Assembly (NCBI RefSeq): GCF_900460345.1
Contig: NZ_UHHW01000002.1
Span: forward strand, 806,001 to 870,000
Direction of reading: 5' to 3'
DNA from: Trueperella pyogenes
GTDB taxonomy: Bacteria > Actinomycetota > Actinomycetes > Actinomycetales > Actinomycetaceae
DNA: 64,000 nucleotides
The translations under genes were made by a program, and so were the position numbers. The notes under the pieces were generated by a model. It was not told the origin of the DNA and made no database searches. It was given only the letters and a program-made list of their open reading frames with translations. Within the stretch, counting starts at the first letter, position 1. Each line of letters opens with the position of its first letter. Below are positions 8,036 to 16,624 of this stretch, piece by piece.

Positions 8036-9132
8036 TTAGGCATCGCGGCGGTGACGTGCGGTGTGCCGCGACGCGGCAACCAAGCCCAAACCGCCAAGAA
8101 TCGAAGCCAGAGCCACACCAAGAGCGCCGTCAGTCGAAGCGCCCGTGAACGACAACTCCTCATGCGGAGCCTTCTTCTGCTGCGCCACCTCGCCCTTGTG
8201 CCCAACCTGCTGGCCAACCTCCGGCTGCTGATCTTCCGACTTCGGCTGGGCCTCGGACTTTTGCGGGGCAGCAGGCATCGGACCCTCGCACAATGCCATG
8301 GCCTCGGTCAGCTTCTTCTGCGTATCAGCGGCCGCAACAGCTTCGCGCGCTTTTTTCACAGTAGCACCGGCCTGCACCACTTCAGCAGAATCCCCGGCCT
8401 GCCACGCCTCAACAGCCTTCAGCAAAGCACGACGAGCATCTCACAGCCTGGGCAGCAGTCACAGCCTTCTCAGCCTTTTGCGCATCGGCAGATGCAACAC
8501 CGACAGCGGCTTCAGCATTACTGGCATCCTTACCGGCCGCTACTTTAGCGGTCTCCGCAGCCACAAGCGCGCCCCTGTCCCTCTCGGCAACCAGCTCAGC
8601 CTCCCGCTTCTTCTGCTCGGCAACCTTGACCTCCTCTGCAGTCTTTGCCTTGTCTAGCTCCTGCGCCGCTCCTACAGCATCAGCGCGTGACTGTGCAAAC
8701 TTCCTGCGAGCCTCGTTAGCCTTAGTCTCAGCCGCCCTCAGCTTCTCCTTGGCTTCCTTTGCTTTTGTCTGGGCCTGCTCAAGGCTCTTCACGGCCTCAT
8801 CGCGCTTAGCCTCGGCATCCTTTACCTTAGCCTGGGCCTGTTTCAGATCCTCCTGAGTCCGACGCGCATCACCCTCAGCAACTAACTTAGCCTGCTGTTG
8901 CGCTTCCACAGCCGTCTTATTTAGCCAGCTCAGCACGCTTCTGCTCCGCTACCTCGCGAGCAGACTTTACCTGCCGTTCTTTCGCCTCCGGGGTCACGCA
9001 TACAACACTATGTGCCTGCCCCGCACCCGCGGCACCTGGCACCGCAAAAGCAGCACCCCCACCGCTACCGGCAATAATCGCACCACTCAACGTAGCAGCA
9101 AGAGCAACCCTCATCGACGACGACTTCCGCAT
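8036..9132 (-). pseudogene. Coiled-coil LPxTG-type surface protein, frameshifted
   Basis: Read across two frame changes, this is one wall-anchored protein. It has a signal peptide (from MRKSSSMRVALAATLSG to an AFA site), a long Ala/Lys/Glu-rich coiled coil with heptad character, and a sorting signal made of LSFTG, a hydrophobic stretch and a basic tail (RHRRDA). The first frame stops just after AELAK near 8917. The second runs to about 8409, where a one-base surplus near 8436 must be skipped to reach DARRALLKAVEAW. The ATG at 9132 is chosen because AAGGAG lies eight bases before it. Either it is a decayed gene or the assembly has two indel errors; no homopolymer explains them. Confidence 0.7.
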
Positions 9133-9443
9133 ACCCATAACTCCTTTTCTGATAAAGCCCAGGACGCAAAAGTAGGACAGATAAACCAACCTGATCAAGT
9201 GTCAAAAAAACACAGGGCAATCCCACCTTCTCGATCTGTATGTGCGAGTGACCAAGGGTTCATGAACGTCAGTGAGCTGTGTAGAATCAGATCTACTGCA
9301 CAGCTCCTGTCATCTCTATCGTGACGAAGGCCGGAGGGCGATGCGATTCTGTTCGCGTTGTAAATGACCTTCACGCTTCGCCCACGCTTGACCCCTGCGA
9401 AGAGGCGGATAAGTTCTCGAGCATTGACTCACTCGTGGCCTAT
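9133..9443. other. Intergenic region between the island and the fuc regulatory region
   Basis: About 310 bases with no gene. An imperfect hairpin with GAGCTGTG and CACAGCTC arms lies near 9272-9306. The promoter of the leftward surface-protein gene should be at the left end. No phage, IS or tRNA sequence marks the right boundary of the island. Confidence 0.4.
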
Positions 9444-9457
9444 TGATAGCGCTCTCA
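9444..9457. promoter_or_regulatory. LacI-type operator 1 of the fuc operon
   Basis: TGATAGCGCTCTCA is a near-perfect 14-base palindrome around a central CG, as expected for a LacI/GalR-family regulator. It differs from the site at 9624-9637 at only two positions. The LacI-family gene ends the same operon, so it is the likely binding protein. Confidence 0.65.
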
Positions 9458-9500
9458 TCTGGCTGTCTAGATATTGTTAGGGAATCTGAAGAGTGGTGCC

Positions 9501-9533
9501 TTGTCGGAGTGTATATAAAGGCTATAAAGCGCT
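9501..9533 (+). promoter_or_regulatory. Candidate fuc operon promoter
   Basis: A TTGTCG -35-like element (9501-9506) is followed after 16 bases by TATAAA (9523-9528). A third AGCGCT core (9528-9533) overlaps the downstream edge, so repressor binding there would cover the -10 region. Both operators flank this promoter, which would allow looping. Confidence 0.45.
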
Positions 9534-9623
9534 ATGTGACGGGAGATTTCGGTCTAGAATGAGATGTGCGACACATGTGGCGAAAAGCTTCCGTAGGTGC
9601 ATCAGGGTGGCTAGTATAGAGGA

Positions 9624-9637
9624 TGTTAGCGCTCACA
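9624..9637. promoter_or_regulatory. LacI-type operator 2 of the fuc operon
   Basis: TGTTAGCGCTCACA shares the TGNTAGCGCTCNCA pattern with the site at 9444-9457; the two centres are 180 bases apart. It also overlaps a second, wider dyad (ATGTTAGC at 9623-9630 with GCTAACAT at 9645-9652). It lies about 90 bases before the fucI start. Confidence 0.65.
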
Positions 9638-9722
9638 TGCGAGGGCTAACATTCGACATACCCGTGAAATCACAGGCGAAATCGCTACAACGTAGTAGCG
9701 CGAGACTTACAAGGGAGTAGTC

Positions 9723-11489
9723 ATGGGAAAGCATCCTGTTATCGCAATTCGACCAATCATCGATGGGCGCAGGCGTGGTGTACGCGAGTCGCTCGAAGAC
9801 AAGACCATGCTTATGGCACACACGGCAGCCGATATCATCACCAGAAACCTCACGTACACAGATGGGACCTCGGTTCAGTGCGTCATAGCTGATTCGACCA
9901 TCGGCCGTGCGGGGGAGGCGGCCTTGGCGGAGCAGAAATTTGCCCAGTATCCCGTGTGTGCGGAATTGACCGTGACGCCGTGCTGGGACTACGTGACAGA
10001 GGTGATCGACCTTAACCCGCGTATCCAGCACGCAATATGGGGCATTAACGGAACGGAACGCCCGGGTGCTGTTACTCTCGCTGCGGCAATGGCAGCATAT
10101 GCCCAATTCGGCATTCCCGCCTTCGGGATTTATGGACATGACGTCCAAGACGCAGATGACTCCACAGTGCCAGAGGAAGTTAAAGAAAAGATCTTGCAGT
10201 TCGCGCGGTCGGCCATAGCGATCGGACAGATGGCGGGCAAGAATTACTTGGAGATCGGTTCTGCCTGCATGGGCATTGCTGGCTCGATAGTTGACCGACA
10301 CTTCTTCAAGAATTACCTCGGGCTGGGCGTGGAATCAGTCGACATGATCGAAATCGACAGGCGCATCGCCTTAGGTATCTACGACGCGGAAGAATACAAA
10401 GAGGCACGCGCTTGGGTGCGCGATCGTCTGCGCAAGGGCGACGACATCGTCAACCTTGAAGAAGATTACCTGAACGAGGAACAGGCCGAAGCACAGTGGG
10501 ACTACGTGACGAAGATGGTGATCATCGCACGTGACCTGATGCATGGCAACCCGAAACTGGCAGAGCTTGGCTTTGCCGAAGAGGCAGCGGGTCATGATGC
10601 GATTGTGGCCGGCTTCCAAGGCCAACGGCAGTGGACCGATTACAAGCCTAACGGCGATCTCATGGAAACCTTGCTCAATACGACCTTCGACTGGACGGGA
10701 GCGCGTGAACCATCCGTCATGGCAACGGAAAACGATACCCTCAACGGTGCCTCGATGCTGCTGAACTATCTGTTGACAAATCGCACGCAGCTTTTTTCGG
10801 ATGTACGTACATACTGGTCCCCGCAGGCAGTTAAACGCATTACGGGCTATGAACTGGAAGGGAAAGCCAAAGATGGTTTCCTCGATCTGCGCAACTCAGG
10901 CGCGACCACTTTGGACGCGACGGGAGCGATGCTCGAAGACGGCAAGCCTGTCATGAAACATTGGTGGGACGTCACAGACGAGGATATCGCGGCTGCGCTG
11001 GAGGCTACCACCTTCCATCCTGCAAATAAACCCTATTTCCGCGGTGGTGGATTCTCTACCCACTTTGTCACAGCTGGTGACATGCCGCTGACGATGGTTC
11101 GTATCAACATGCTCGCCGGTGTCGGTCCTGTCTTGCAGATTGCAGAGGGGTGGTCTGTAGAGATTCCGGACGAGGCGCGGGAAACGATTGAACGGCGTAC
11201 CGATCCGGCCTGGCCGACGACATTCTTCGCCCCGCGTCTGACCGGCAAGGGCGCATTCACCTCTGCCTATGACGTGATGAACAACTGGGGAGCCAATCAC
11301 GGTGCGATCGGTTACGGCCACTTTGGTGCTGATCTTCTCACGCTGGCGGCGATGCTCCGAATCCCTGTGAACATGCACAACGTCGAAGAGGGCATCTTCC
11401 GACCGCGCAATTGGGCATTCTTCGGAACCGACGACGCCGAAAGCGCCGATTTCCGAGCCTGCCAGGCCTACGGCCCATTCTTTAAGTAG
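9723..11489 (+). CDS. fucI: L-fucose isomerase
   Basis: A 588-residue enzyme, about the usual length of FucI (~590), that converts L-fucose to L-fuculose in the cytoplasm using a divalent metal such as Mn. The N-terminus (HPVIAIRPIIDGRRRGVRES) and later blocks such as YGHDVQDADDS and WGANHGAIGYGH are characteristic of the family. The ATG follows AAGGGAG. It is the first gene of the fuc operon, six bases before fucK. Expression is probably controlled by the LacI-type regulator encoded at the end of the operon. Confidence 0.95.
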   Translation: MGKHPVIAIRPIIDGRRRGVRESLEDKTMLMAHTAADIITRNLTYTDGTSVQCVIADSTIGRAGEAALAEQKFAQYPVCAELTVTPCWDYVTEVIDLNPRIQHAIWGINGTERPGAVTLAAAMAAYAQFGIPAFGIYGHDVQDADDSTVPEEVKEKILQFARSAIAIGQMAGKNYLEIGSACMGIAGSIVDRHFFKNYLGLGVESVDMIEIDRRIALGIYDAEEYKEARAWVRDRLRKGDDIVNLEEDYLNEEQAEAQWDYVTKMVIIARDLMHGNPKLAELGFAEEAAGHDAIVAGFQGQRQWTDYKPNGDLMETLLNTTFDWTGAREPSVMATENDTLNGASMLLNYLLTNRTQLFSDVRTYWSPQAVKRITGYELEGKAKDGFLDLRNSGATTLDATGAMLEDGKPVMKHWWDVTDEDIAAALEATTFHPANKPYFRGGGFSTHFVTAGDMPLTMVRINMLAGVGPVLQIAEGWSVEIPDEARETIERRTDPAWPTTFFAPRLTGKGAFTSAYDVMNNWGANHGAIGYGHFGADLLTLAAMLRIPVNMHNVEEGIFRPRNWAFFGTDDAESADFRACQAYGPFFK

Positions 11490-11495
11490 GGCCTT

Positions 11496-12851
11496 ATGAC
11501 CACGGTGAGCGTTGTCGCCGTCGACATGGGATCAAGTAACGTGCGTGCGGTACTTGGGATGTGGGACGGCGAAAGACTAGAGCGACGTGAAATTCTTCGC
11601 GTCAGTCATAGGGCAATCCCAAAATCTCCCTTGGCATGGGACGTTGCCTTACTGCGCAAGGCTGCGGTATCGGCGCTCGACATCGCCACCGATATTCTGG
11701 GCAAGGCTCCCGACGGCGTAGCAATAGACGGGTGGGGCGTAGACTGCGTCTTTGTTGACGATGACAATTCCCCGTTGACACCGGCTAGATGCTACCGCGA
11801 CGCGGCAGGTGCTCGTGGACGGGCACGCCTTGAAGCTCTGTATTCAGAGGTTCAGTTGTATCGGGAAACCGGGGTGCTGCCGCAGGATATCAACACCTGC
11901 TACCAAATCGCTGGCGAAGACGTGCCCCGTGGAACCCTTATGTTCTTAGCGGATCACGTGGCCCGTTCGCTTGTCAGCGATTCGGTGGCGCCCTGGGCAT
12001 CTGCCGGCGTGGCATCGACGTCGTCGCTGGTGAAGGCCGATGGGACATGGCATACCGATTTGGCTAAGGTCATTGGGCTGAAAGCCAATCAGTTACCCGA
12101 GCTGATGCCCGAGCTATCCGTCGTGGGGTATCGCGGCACGACCGCCGTCATGCGTGCCGGCAGCCATGACACGGCCTGTGCTGTCCATTCGCTGTGCTAC
12201 CCGCAGGCACAGTTCATTTCCTGCGGGTCGTGGGCAATTGCGGGAGCGCTTACGCCGCGGGCCGTGGTCACCGACGCCGCGTGGCAGGCCGGAGTGACTA
12301 ACGAGGCCGCCACGAATGGGAAGAATCGCGCCCAGATTAACCTGACGGGACTGTGGGTCGGTCAAGAATGTCGCCGGGCATGGAAGGAACGCGGGTACAA
12401 CCCAACCTATGCTGAGCTAGATGCTTTAGTAGGCAAAGTTCCCGTTCCAGAAGCGCTCATTGACATCAACGCCCCTGAACTGACGACTCCCGGTGCCATG
12501 CCGGAGAAGGTTGCGCTGCTAGCGCGGCGCGTCGGCGTCATCGTTGACAAACCGGAAGAAATCATGCGGCTGCTGACCGAATCGCTGGCACACGCCCAAG
12601 CTAAGGCCATCCGTACCCTCCGCAACGTGACCGGGACTCAAGCGCGTGTGTACATGGTCGGTGGCGGTACACGGGACCGTTTGCTCGTCGAACGGACAGC
12701 TCACCTTCTCGGTGAACCTGTGTGCGTCGCCGATCCGGAGGCCTCGGCGCTGGGAAATATTGTCGCTCAGCTCCAGACACTGGGTGTGGAGCCAGCGCAC
12801 ATCGCAACATGGATGAAGACTTCGTCCGTGTTACATGAAATCCACCAATGA
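11496..12851 (+). CDS. fucK: L-fuculokinase (FGGY family)
   Basis: A 451-residue sugar kinase of the FGGY/rhamnulokinase type that phosphorylates L-fuculose at O1. The N-terminal phosphate-binding loop (VDMGSSNVRAVLG) and the catalytic region IDGWGVDCVFVDD are visible; MVGGGTRDRLLVERTA is the C-terminal adenosine motif. Sequence alone would also allow rhamnulokinase, but the position between fucI and fucA settles the call. It starts six bases after the fucI stop. Confidence 0.9.
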   Translation: MTTVSVVAVDMGSSNVRAVLGMWDGERLERREILRVSHRAIPKSPLAWDVALLRKAAVSALDIATDILGKAPDGVAIDGWGVDCVFVDDDNSPLTPARCYRDAAGARGRARLEALYSEVQLYRETGVLPQDINTCYQIAGEDVPRGTLMFLADHVARSLVSDSVAPWASAGVASTSSLVKADGTWHTDLAKVIGLKANQLPELMPELSVVGYRGTTAVMRAGSHDTACAVHSLCYPQAQFISCGSWAIAGALTPRAVVTDAAWQAGVTNEAATNGKNRAQINLTGLWVGQECRRAWKERGYNPTYAELDALVGKVPVPEALIDINAPELTTPGAMPEKVALLARRVGVIVDKPEEIMRLLTESLAHAQAKAIRTLRNVTGTQARVYMVGGGTRDRLLVERTAHLLGEPVCVADPEASALGNIVAQLQTLGVEPAHIATWMKTSSVLHEIHQ

Positions 12852-12863
12852 AAGGCTAGCTCA

Positions 12864-13514
12864 ATGAATGAAACGCAGGCACGTGAAGAAATCTGCGCTA
12901 TCGGTATGAAAGTATGGCAAACCGGGATGGTTGCCGCTAACGACGGCAACATTTCCGTCCGTCTCGACGACGGAAACGTCTTGTGTACTCCGACCGGCAT
13001 ATCGAAGGGCAGTTTGACTCCCGAGTCCATATGCAAGGTGCGCATTGATGGCAGTGTTCTTGCGCAGACTCCTCCATACAAAGTCTCATCTGAGGTCAAA
13101 GTACATCTGCGTCTTTACCAGGTCAGTGACGCCGTCAACGCCGTCGTGCACGCGCATCCGCCGTATGGCACTGCGTTTGCCATTGGTGGAGAGCCGATCA
13201 TCTCTAAGATGATGCCCGAAAACATCATCGCCATGCCGGAAATTCCGGTTGCTCCCTACGCGACGCCGTCGACGATGGTACTAGCAGATAACATCGTCCC
13301 ATACGTGAAAGACTACACCGCGTGCCTCATGGAGATGCATGGCGCTTTGGTGTGGGGAGCCAACCTATTGGCGGCCTATCAGGCGATGGAACGTCTCGAA
13401 TACACAGCAAAACTCACCTACCTGACAAGGGCTATGGGTTTTACACGCGAGTTACCTGCTGATGAAGTACAGCGGCTGATCGCTATGCGGCCGCAGTACG
13501 GCATAGCTGGCTAG
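12864..13514 (+). CDS. fucA: L-fuculose-phosphate aldolase
   Basis: A 216-residue class II aldolase that splits L-fuculose 1-phosphate into dihydroxyacetone phosphate and L-lactaldehyde. The N-terminal ANDGNISVRL phosphate loop, the catalytic glutamate in SSEVKVHL, the zinc-binding histidines in VVHAHPPYG and the later one in EMHGALVWG are all present. The length matches the E. coli enzyme (~215). No lactaldehyde reductase or dehydrogenase gene lies in this cluster. Confidence 0.93.
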   Translation: MNETQAREEICAIGMKVWQTGMVAANDGNISVRLDDGNVLCTPTGISKGSLTPESICKVRIDGSVLAQTPPYKVSSEVKVHLRLYQVSDAVNAVVHAHPPYGTAFAIGGEPIISKMMPENIIAMPEIPVAPYATPSTMVLADNIVPYVKDYTACLMEMHGALVWGANLLAAYQAMERLEYTAKLTYLTRAMGFTRELPADEVQRLIAMRPQYGIAG

Positions 13515-13625
13515 CATTTTCCACGGCGTAACCTCCTGAGTAGCAGCGCCGAGGAACACCCCTGTTTATGTGGGGCTTCCTGCGTCCCGGAAGACCCACC
13601 CACCATCTTTCTTGAGAGAGTCATA
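13515..13625. other. fucA-fucP spacer with a hairpin
   Basis: This 111-base gap is the longest inside the operon. An imperfect hairpin with GGAA and TTCC ends plus an ACCCC/GGGGC stem lies around 13553-13580. It lacks a T-run and may adjust fucP expression or protect upstream mRNA rather than terminate transcription. Confidence 0.4.
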
Positions 13626-14942
13626 ATGTCTACAACCATTGATGTACCTAAGATCAAGGACCCCTGGCTGCACAAAGGCATGAAGCCGGTCTTTATCTTG
13701 ACCGTTACGTGTTTTGCCGCGTGGGGGCTAGCGGGAAATATGACCGATCCTTTGGTAAAAGTATTCTCTTCGGTCTTTTCCATGTCGAACTTCCAGTCCT
13801 CGCTGGTGCAATTCGCATATTACGGTGCCTACTTTGCCCTCGCCCTCCCGGCCGCATTCATTAACATGCGACTCGGGTACAAGGGCGGGGTGGTCCTCGG
13901 CCTGTTGCTCGCCGCGACGGGCGGATTCCTATTTTTCCCAGCCGCGCAAGTGATGACTTTCGGGTTCTTCATCTTTGCGCTGTTCACCCTGGCTGCCGGT
14001 CTGTCCATTTTGGAAACGTCTGCCAATCCGTTCGTCATGGCAATGGGACCACAGGCCAATGCGACGCGGCGGTTGAACTTCGCCCAAGCTTTTAATCCGA
14101 TTGGTTCGAACCTTGGCGTCCTTATCGCTGCCATGCTCATTTTGCCGCACGTTCATCCCGCCACTGCTGAAATGCGCGCACAGATGCCCCACTCTGAGCT
14201 GGTCGCAATGCAGTCCGAGGAACTATTTGCGGTCATGGGGCCATACGTAGCGTTGGCAAGCCTGTACCTGGTCATTGCCATTGGGATCATGGTGGTGAAA
14301 GTGCCAAAGAAGAGCAGGGATACCGTCCCGACGGCGGAGGTATCTTCTTCGCGGCTTACACGCCTGCTGCGTAACAAACGTTACTCCTTCGGCGTCGTCG
14401 CCCAGTTTTTCAACATCGCTGCGCAAACGTGTATCTGGACCTATACCCTCCACTACGTCACCGAAGCAATTGGCGTGCCCGATAAGGAAGCTGGCATATA
14501 TCTGCAAATATCGCTGCTTGTCTTCCTCGTCTTCCGTTTCTTGATGGTTGCGCTCATGGGCCGTTTCGACCCGCGAAAACTCATGCTCGTTATGACAACA
14601 TTGGGCGTGGCACTGGCAGTGATAGCGATCGGTATCGGCAGCACAATCGGAGTGGCGGCGATTATCAGCATGAGTGCGTGTCTGTCCCTCCTATTTCCCA
14701 CGATCTATGGGGTGGCCCTCGAAGGACTCGGTGAAGACACCAAGTATGGCGCCGCCGGGCTGGTCATGGCGATTGTGGGCGGGGCGCTCATGCCGCTGGT
14801 TCAAGGCAAGCTGATTGATGCGACGTCGGCTCAGTTCAGCTACATCATTCCAGGCGCATGCTTCGCCATATGCGGGCTCTACGCCATTTACACGCTGAAG
14901 ACTTCGCCTGTGGCGCAGGCAAAGAGCATTATCGAGGACTAG
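13626..14942 (+). CDS. fucP: L-fucose:H+ symporter (MFS)
   Basis: A 438-residue major facilitator with about 12 membrane segments that imports L-fucose with protons. FucP-family features are the N-terminal FAAWGLAGNMTDPLVKVF, MRLGYKGG between segments 2 and 3, and LETSANPFVMAMGP in segment 5. Its place in a fuc operon supports fucose as substrate. It is the only sugar transporter in the cluster, so free fucose rather than a fucosylated glycan is taken up. Confidence 0.92.
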   Translation: MSTTIDVPKIKDPWLHKGMKPVFILTVTCFAAWGLAGNMTDPLVKVFSSVFSMSNFQSSLVQFAYYGAYFALALPAAFINMRLGYKGGVVLGLLLAATGGFLFFPAAQVMTFGFFIFALFTLAAGLSILETSANPFVMAMGPQANATRRLNFAQAFNPIGSNLGVLIAAMLILPHVHPATAEMRAQMPHSELVAMQSEELFAVMGPYVALASLYLVIAIGIMVVKVPKKSRDTVPTAEVSSSRLTRLLRNKRYSFGVVAQFFNIAAQTCIWTYTLHYVTEAIGVPDKEAGIYLQISLLVFLVFRFLMVALMGRFDPRKLMLVMTTLGVALAVIAIGIGSTIGVAAIISMSACLSLLFPTIYGVALEGLGEDTKYGAAGLVMAIVGGALMPLVQGKLIDATSAQFSYIIPGACFAICGLYAIYTLKTSPVAQAKSIIED

Positions 14943-14951
14943 GGAGAAAGC

Positions 14952-15374
14952 ATGTTAAAGGGCATATCGCCGAAGATTTCGCCGTCGCTACTGAACATCC
15001 TTGCCCGCATGGGACACGGCGATGAGATAGTGCTGGGAGACGCAAATTTCCCCGGAGAAAAATACAATACGCGGGTGTGTCGCGCCGACGGCGTCGGCAT
15101 ACCGGAATTGCTTGATGGCGTGCTTGCACTGTTCCCACTAGATCGTTATAGCCAGTGGCAAATTGGTCTCATGCAGACTGTGGGCGATGACCCGCGGCCA
15201 CCCGTGTGGGAGAGCTATGCGGATGTCATTGCGCGCCATGAGGGGTCATATGAAACTCGACATTTCGAGCGGTACGAATTTTACGAACAGGCTAGGGGAG
15301 CCTTCGCCGTCGTGATCACTGGTGAGACAGCGCTGTATGGCAACATCATCCTTAAGAAGGGAGTGATCTGTTAA
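14952..15374 (+). CDS. fucU: L-fucose mutarotase
   Basis: A 140-residue protein of the FucU/RbsD family that interconverts alpha and beta L-fucose so that imported sugar fits FucI. The N-terminus (LKGISPKISPSLLNILARMG) with HGDEIVLGDANFP is the family signature; the catalytic histidine is in MGHGDEIV. The ATG follows GGGAGAAAGC nine bases after fucP. Confidence 0.94.
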   Translation: MLKGISPKISPSLLNILARMGHGDEIVLGDANFPGEKYNTRVCRADGVGIPELLDGVLALFPLDRYSQWQIGLMQTVGDDPRPPVWESYADVIARHEGSYETRHFERYEFYEQARGAFAVVITGETALYGNIILKKGVIC

Positions 15375-15412
15375 CCTGGTGAAATTTTCGTCTCTAACGG
15401 CGCTGTTGTACC

Positions 15413-16408
15413 ATGAGCGTCATGGCTAAGCGAGCATTGATGAAGGATGTAGCACAGCTTGCAGGGGTCTCGTTACAGACGGTGTCACGTGTTATCCGCA
15501 ACCACCCGGCTGTTGCCCCACAGACGCGAGATCGTGTGCAGACGGCCATCAAGGAGCTCGATTACCATCCGGATATTTCTGCTCAAAACCTAGCAACCGG
15601 CCGGTCGCGCTCCATAGGTGTGATAACGATCGGCCGGTTACAGCACGGTATGCGTTCTACGTTCGCGGCGCTCGAAACGTCTGTGCGCTCCCATGGGCGC
15701 TTCATTCTCTCTGCGTCGGCCTCCGAGGACGACGCGGAGTCAATCAGCGACGCGTTTGGGTATTTGCGTGGCCAAGGTGTGATCGCAACGATTGTCATCG
15801 TGCAGAACCCTGCCGTGTTGCCGCATATATCGCAGGCTCGACCAGGGCCTGGAGTATTGGTCATTGGCGGCGGACACCGATTGGCGGGTCTCAGTGTAGT
15901 GACCTTTGACCACGGCGCCGGTGCGCGCGCCGCTACGAAACATCTGGCCAGTGCCGGCGAGATATTTCATGTGGCCGGACCGCTAGACGCGCAAGATGCG
16001 GTGGATCGCCTTCTAGCGTTTCAAAATGAATGCAAAAGCAGTGGAATTTTGGCGCATTGGAAATCTGCGGGCGCATGGAATGCGCGGTCTGGATACGAAC
16101 TTGGGCGGCTCGTATTGGCACAGGGCGTTCCGCCAGCGGTGTTCGCCGCCAACGACTATCTAGCTATCGGGTATGCGCGCGCCCTAGCAGAGGTTGGCAA
16201 GCGGGCAGGACGCGACTACCGGCTCGTTGGTTTCGACGATATTCCAGTTGCAGCATACGTTGATCCCTCGTTGTCGAGCATCCGTCAGGACTACGGCTTG
16301 CTTGCCGAAATGATCGTAGAAGCCCTCGACGAGGCCATCTCTGGTGAACGGGGTCAACCTAGGCTTTTGGACACGGAACTGATCATCCGAGAGTCCTCGG
16401 CCAGTTGA
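15413..16408 (+). CDS. LacI-family regulator of the fuc operon
   Basis: A 331-residue LacI/GalR-type repressor. The N-terminal HTH and hinge (MKDVAQLAGVSLQTVSRVI, then LDYHPDISAQNLATGRS) are complete, and the C-terminal periplasmic-binding-protein fold ends with VGFDDIPVAAYVDPSLSSI. It is the last gene of the operon and the probable binder of the two palindromes before fucI, with fucose or fuculose (phosphate) as likely inducer. The start is uncertain: ATG codons at 15413, 15422 and 15440 are in frame and none has a good ribosome site. Confidence 0.88.
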   Translation: MSVMAKRALMKDVAQLAGVSLQTVSRVIRNHPAVAPQTRDRVQTAIKELDYHPDISAQNLATGRSRSIGVITIGRLQHGMRSTFAALETSVRSHGRFILSASASEDDAESISDAFGYLRGQGVIATIVIVQNPAVLPHISQARPGPGVLVIGGGHRLAGLSVVTFDHGAGARAATKHLASAGEIFHVAGPLDAQDAVDRLLAFQNECKSSGILAHWKSAGAWNARSGYELGRLVLAQGVPPAVFAANDYLAIGYARALAEVGKRAGRDYRLVGFDDIPVAAYVDPSLSSIRQDYGLLAEMIVEALDEAISGERGQPRLLDTELIIRESSAS

Positions 16409-16527
16409 TCTCCGCGTTTTCAGTGCTAAATCGGGGTACGCGTATTTGCGCACGGCTTCAGCTCATTATTGCGTGATTCTGGCTGACACAGTAGCGAGGA
16501 ATTGTGCCGTTGCAGGGCCTTTCTGTA

Positions 16528-16606
16528 AGCCAGCGAACTATCCCAGATGCCATTTTGTGCAATCGGACGGGAAAATCTGGGATAGTTCACCGGGCTTTTT
16601 GAAAAA
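16528..16606. terminator. Bidirectional terminator between the fuc operon and trpB
   Basis: A perfect 14-base inverted repeat (16535-16548 and 16575-16588) can be extended by AAGCC/GGCTT, and a T-run follows on the plus strand. The 26-base loop is long. It lies between convergent genes and can serve both. Confidence 0.7.
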
Positions 16607-16624
16607 CGTGAGCGCATCGCCAGA

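Noticed and set aside
9493..9720. 75-codon ORF in the fuc regulatory region
   Set aside because: No ribosome site or family, and it overlaps operator and promoter elements.
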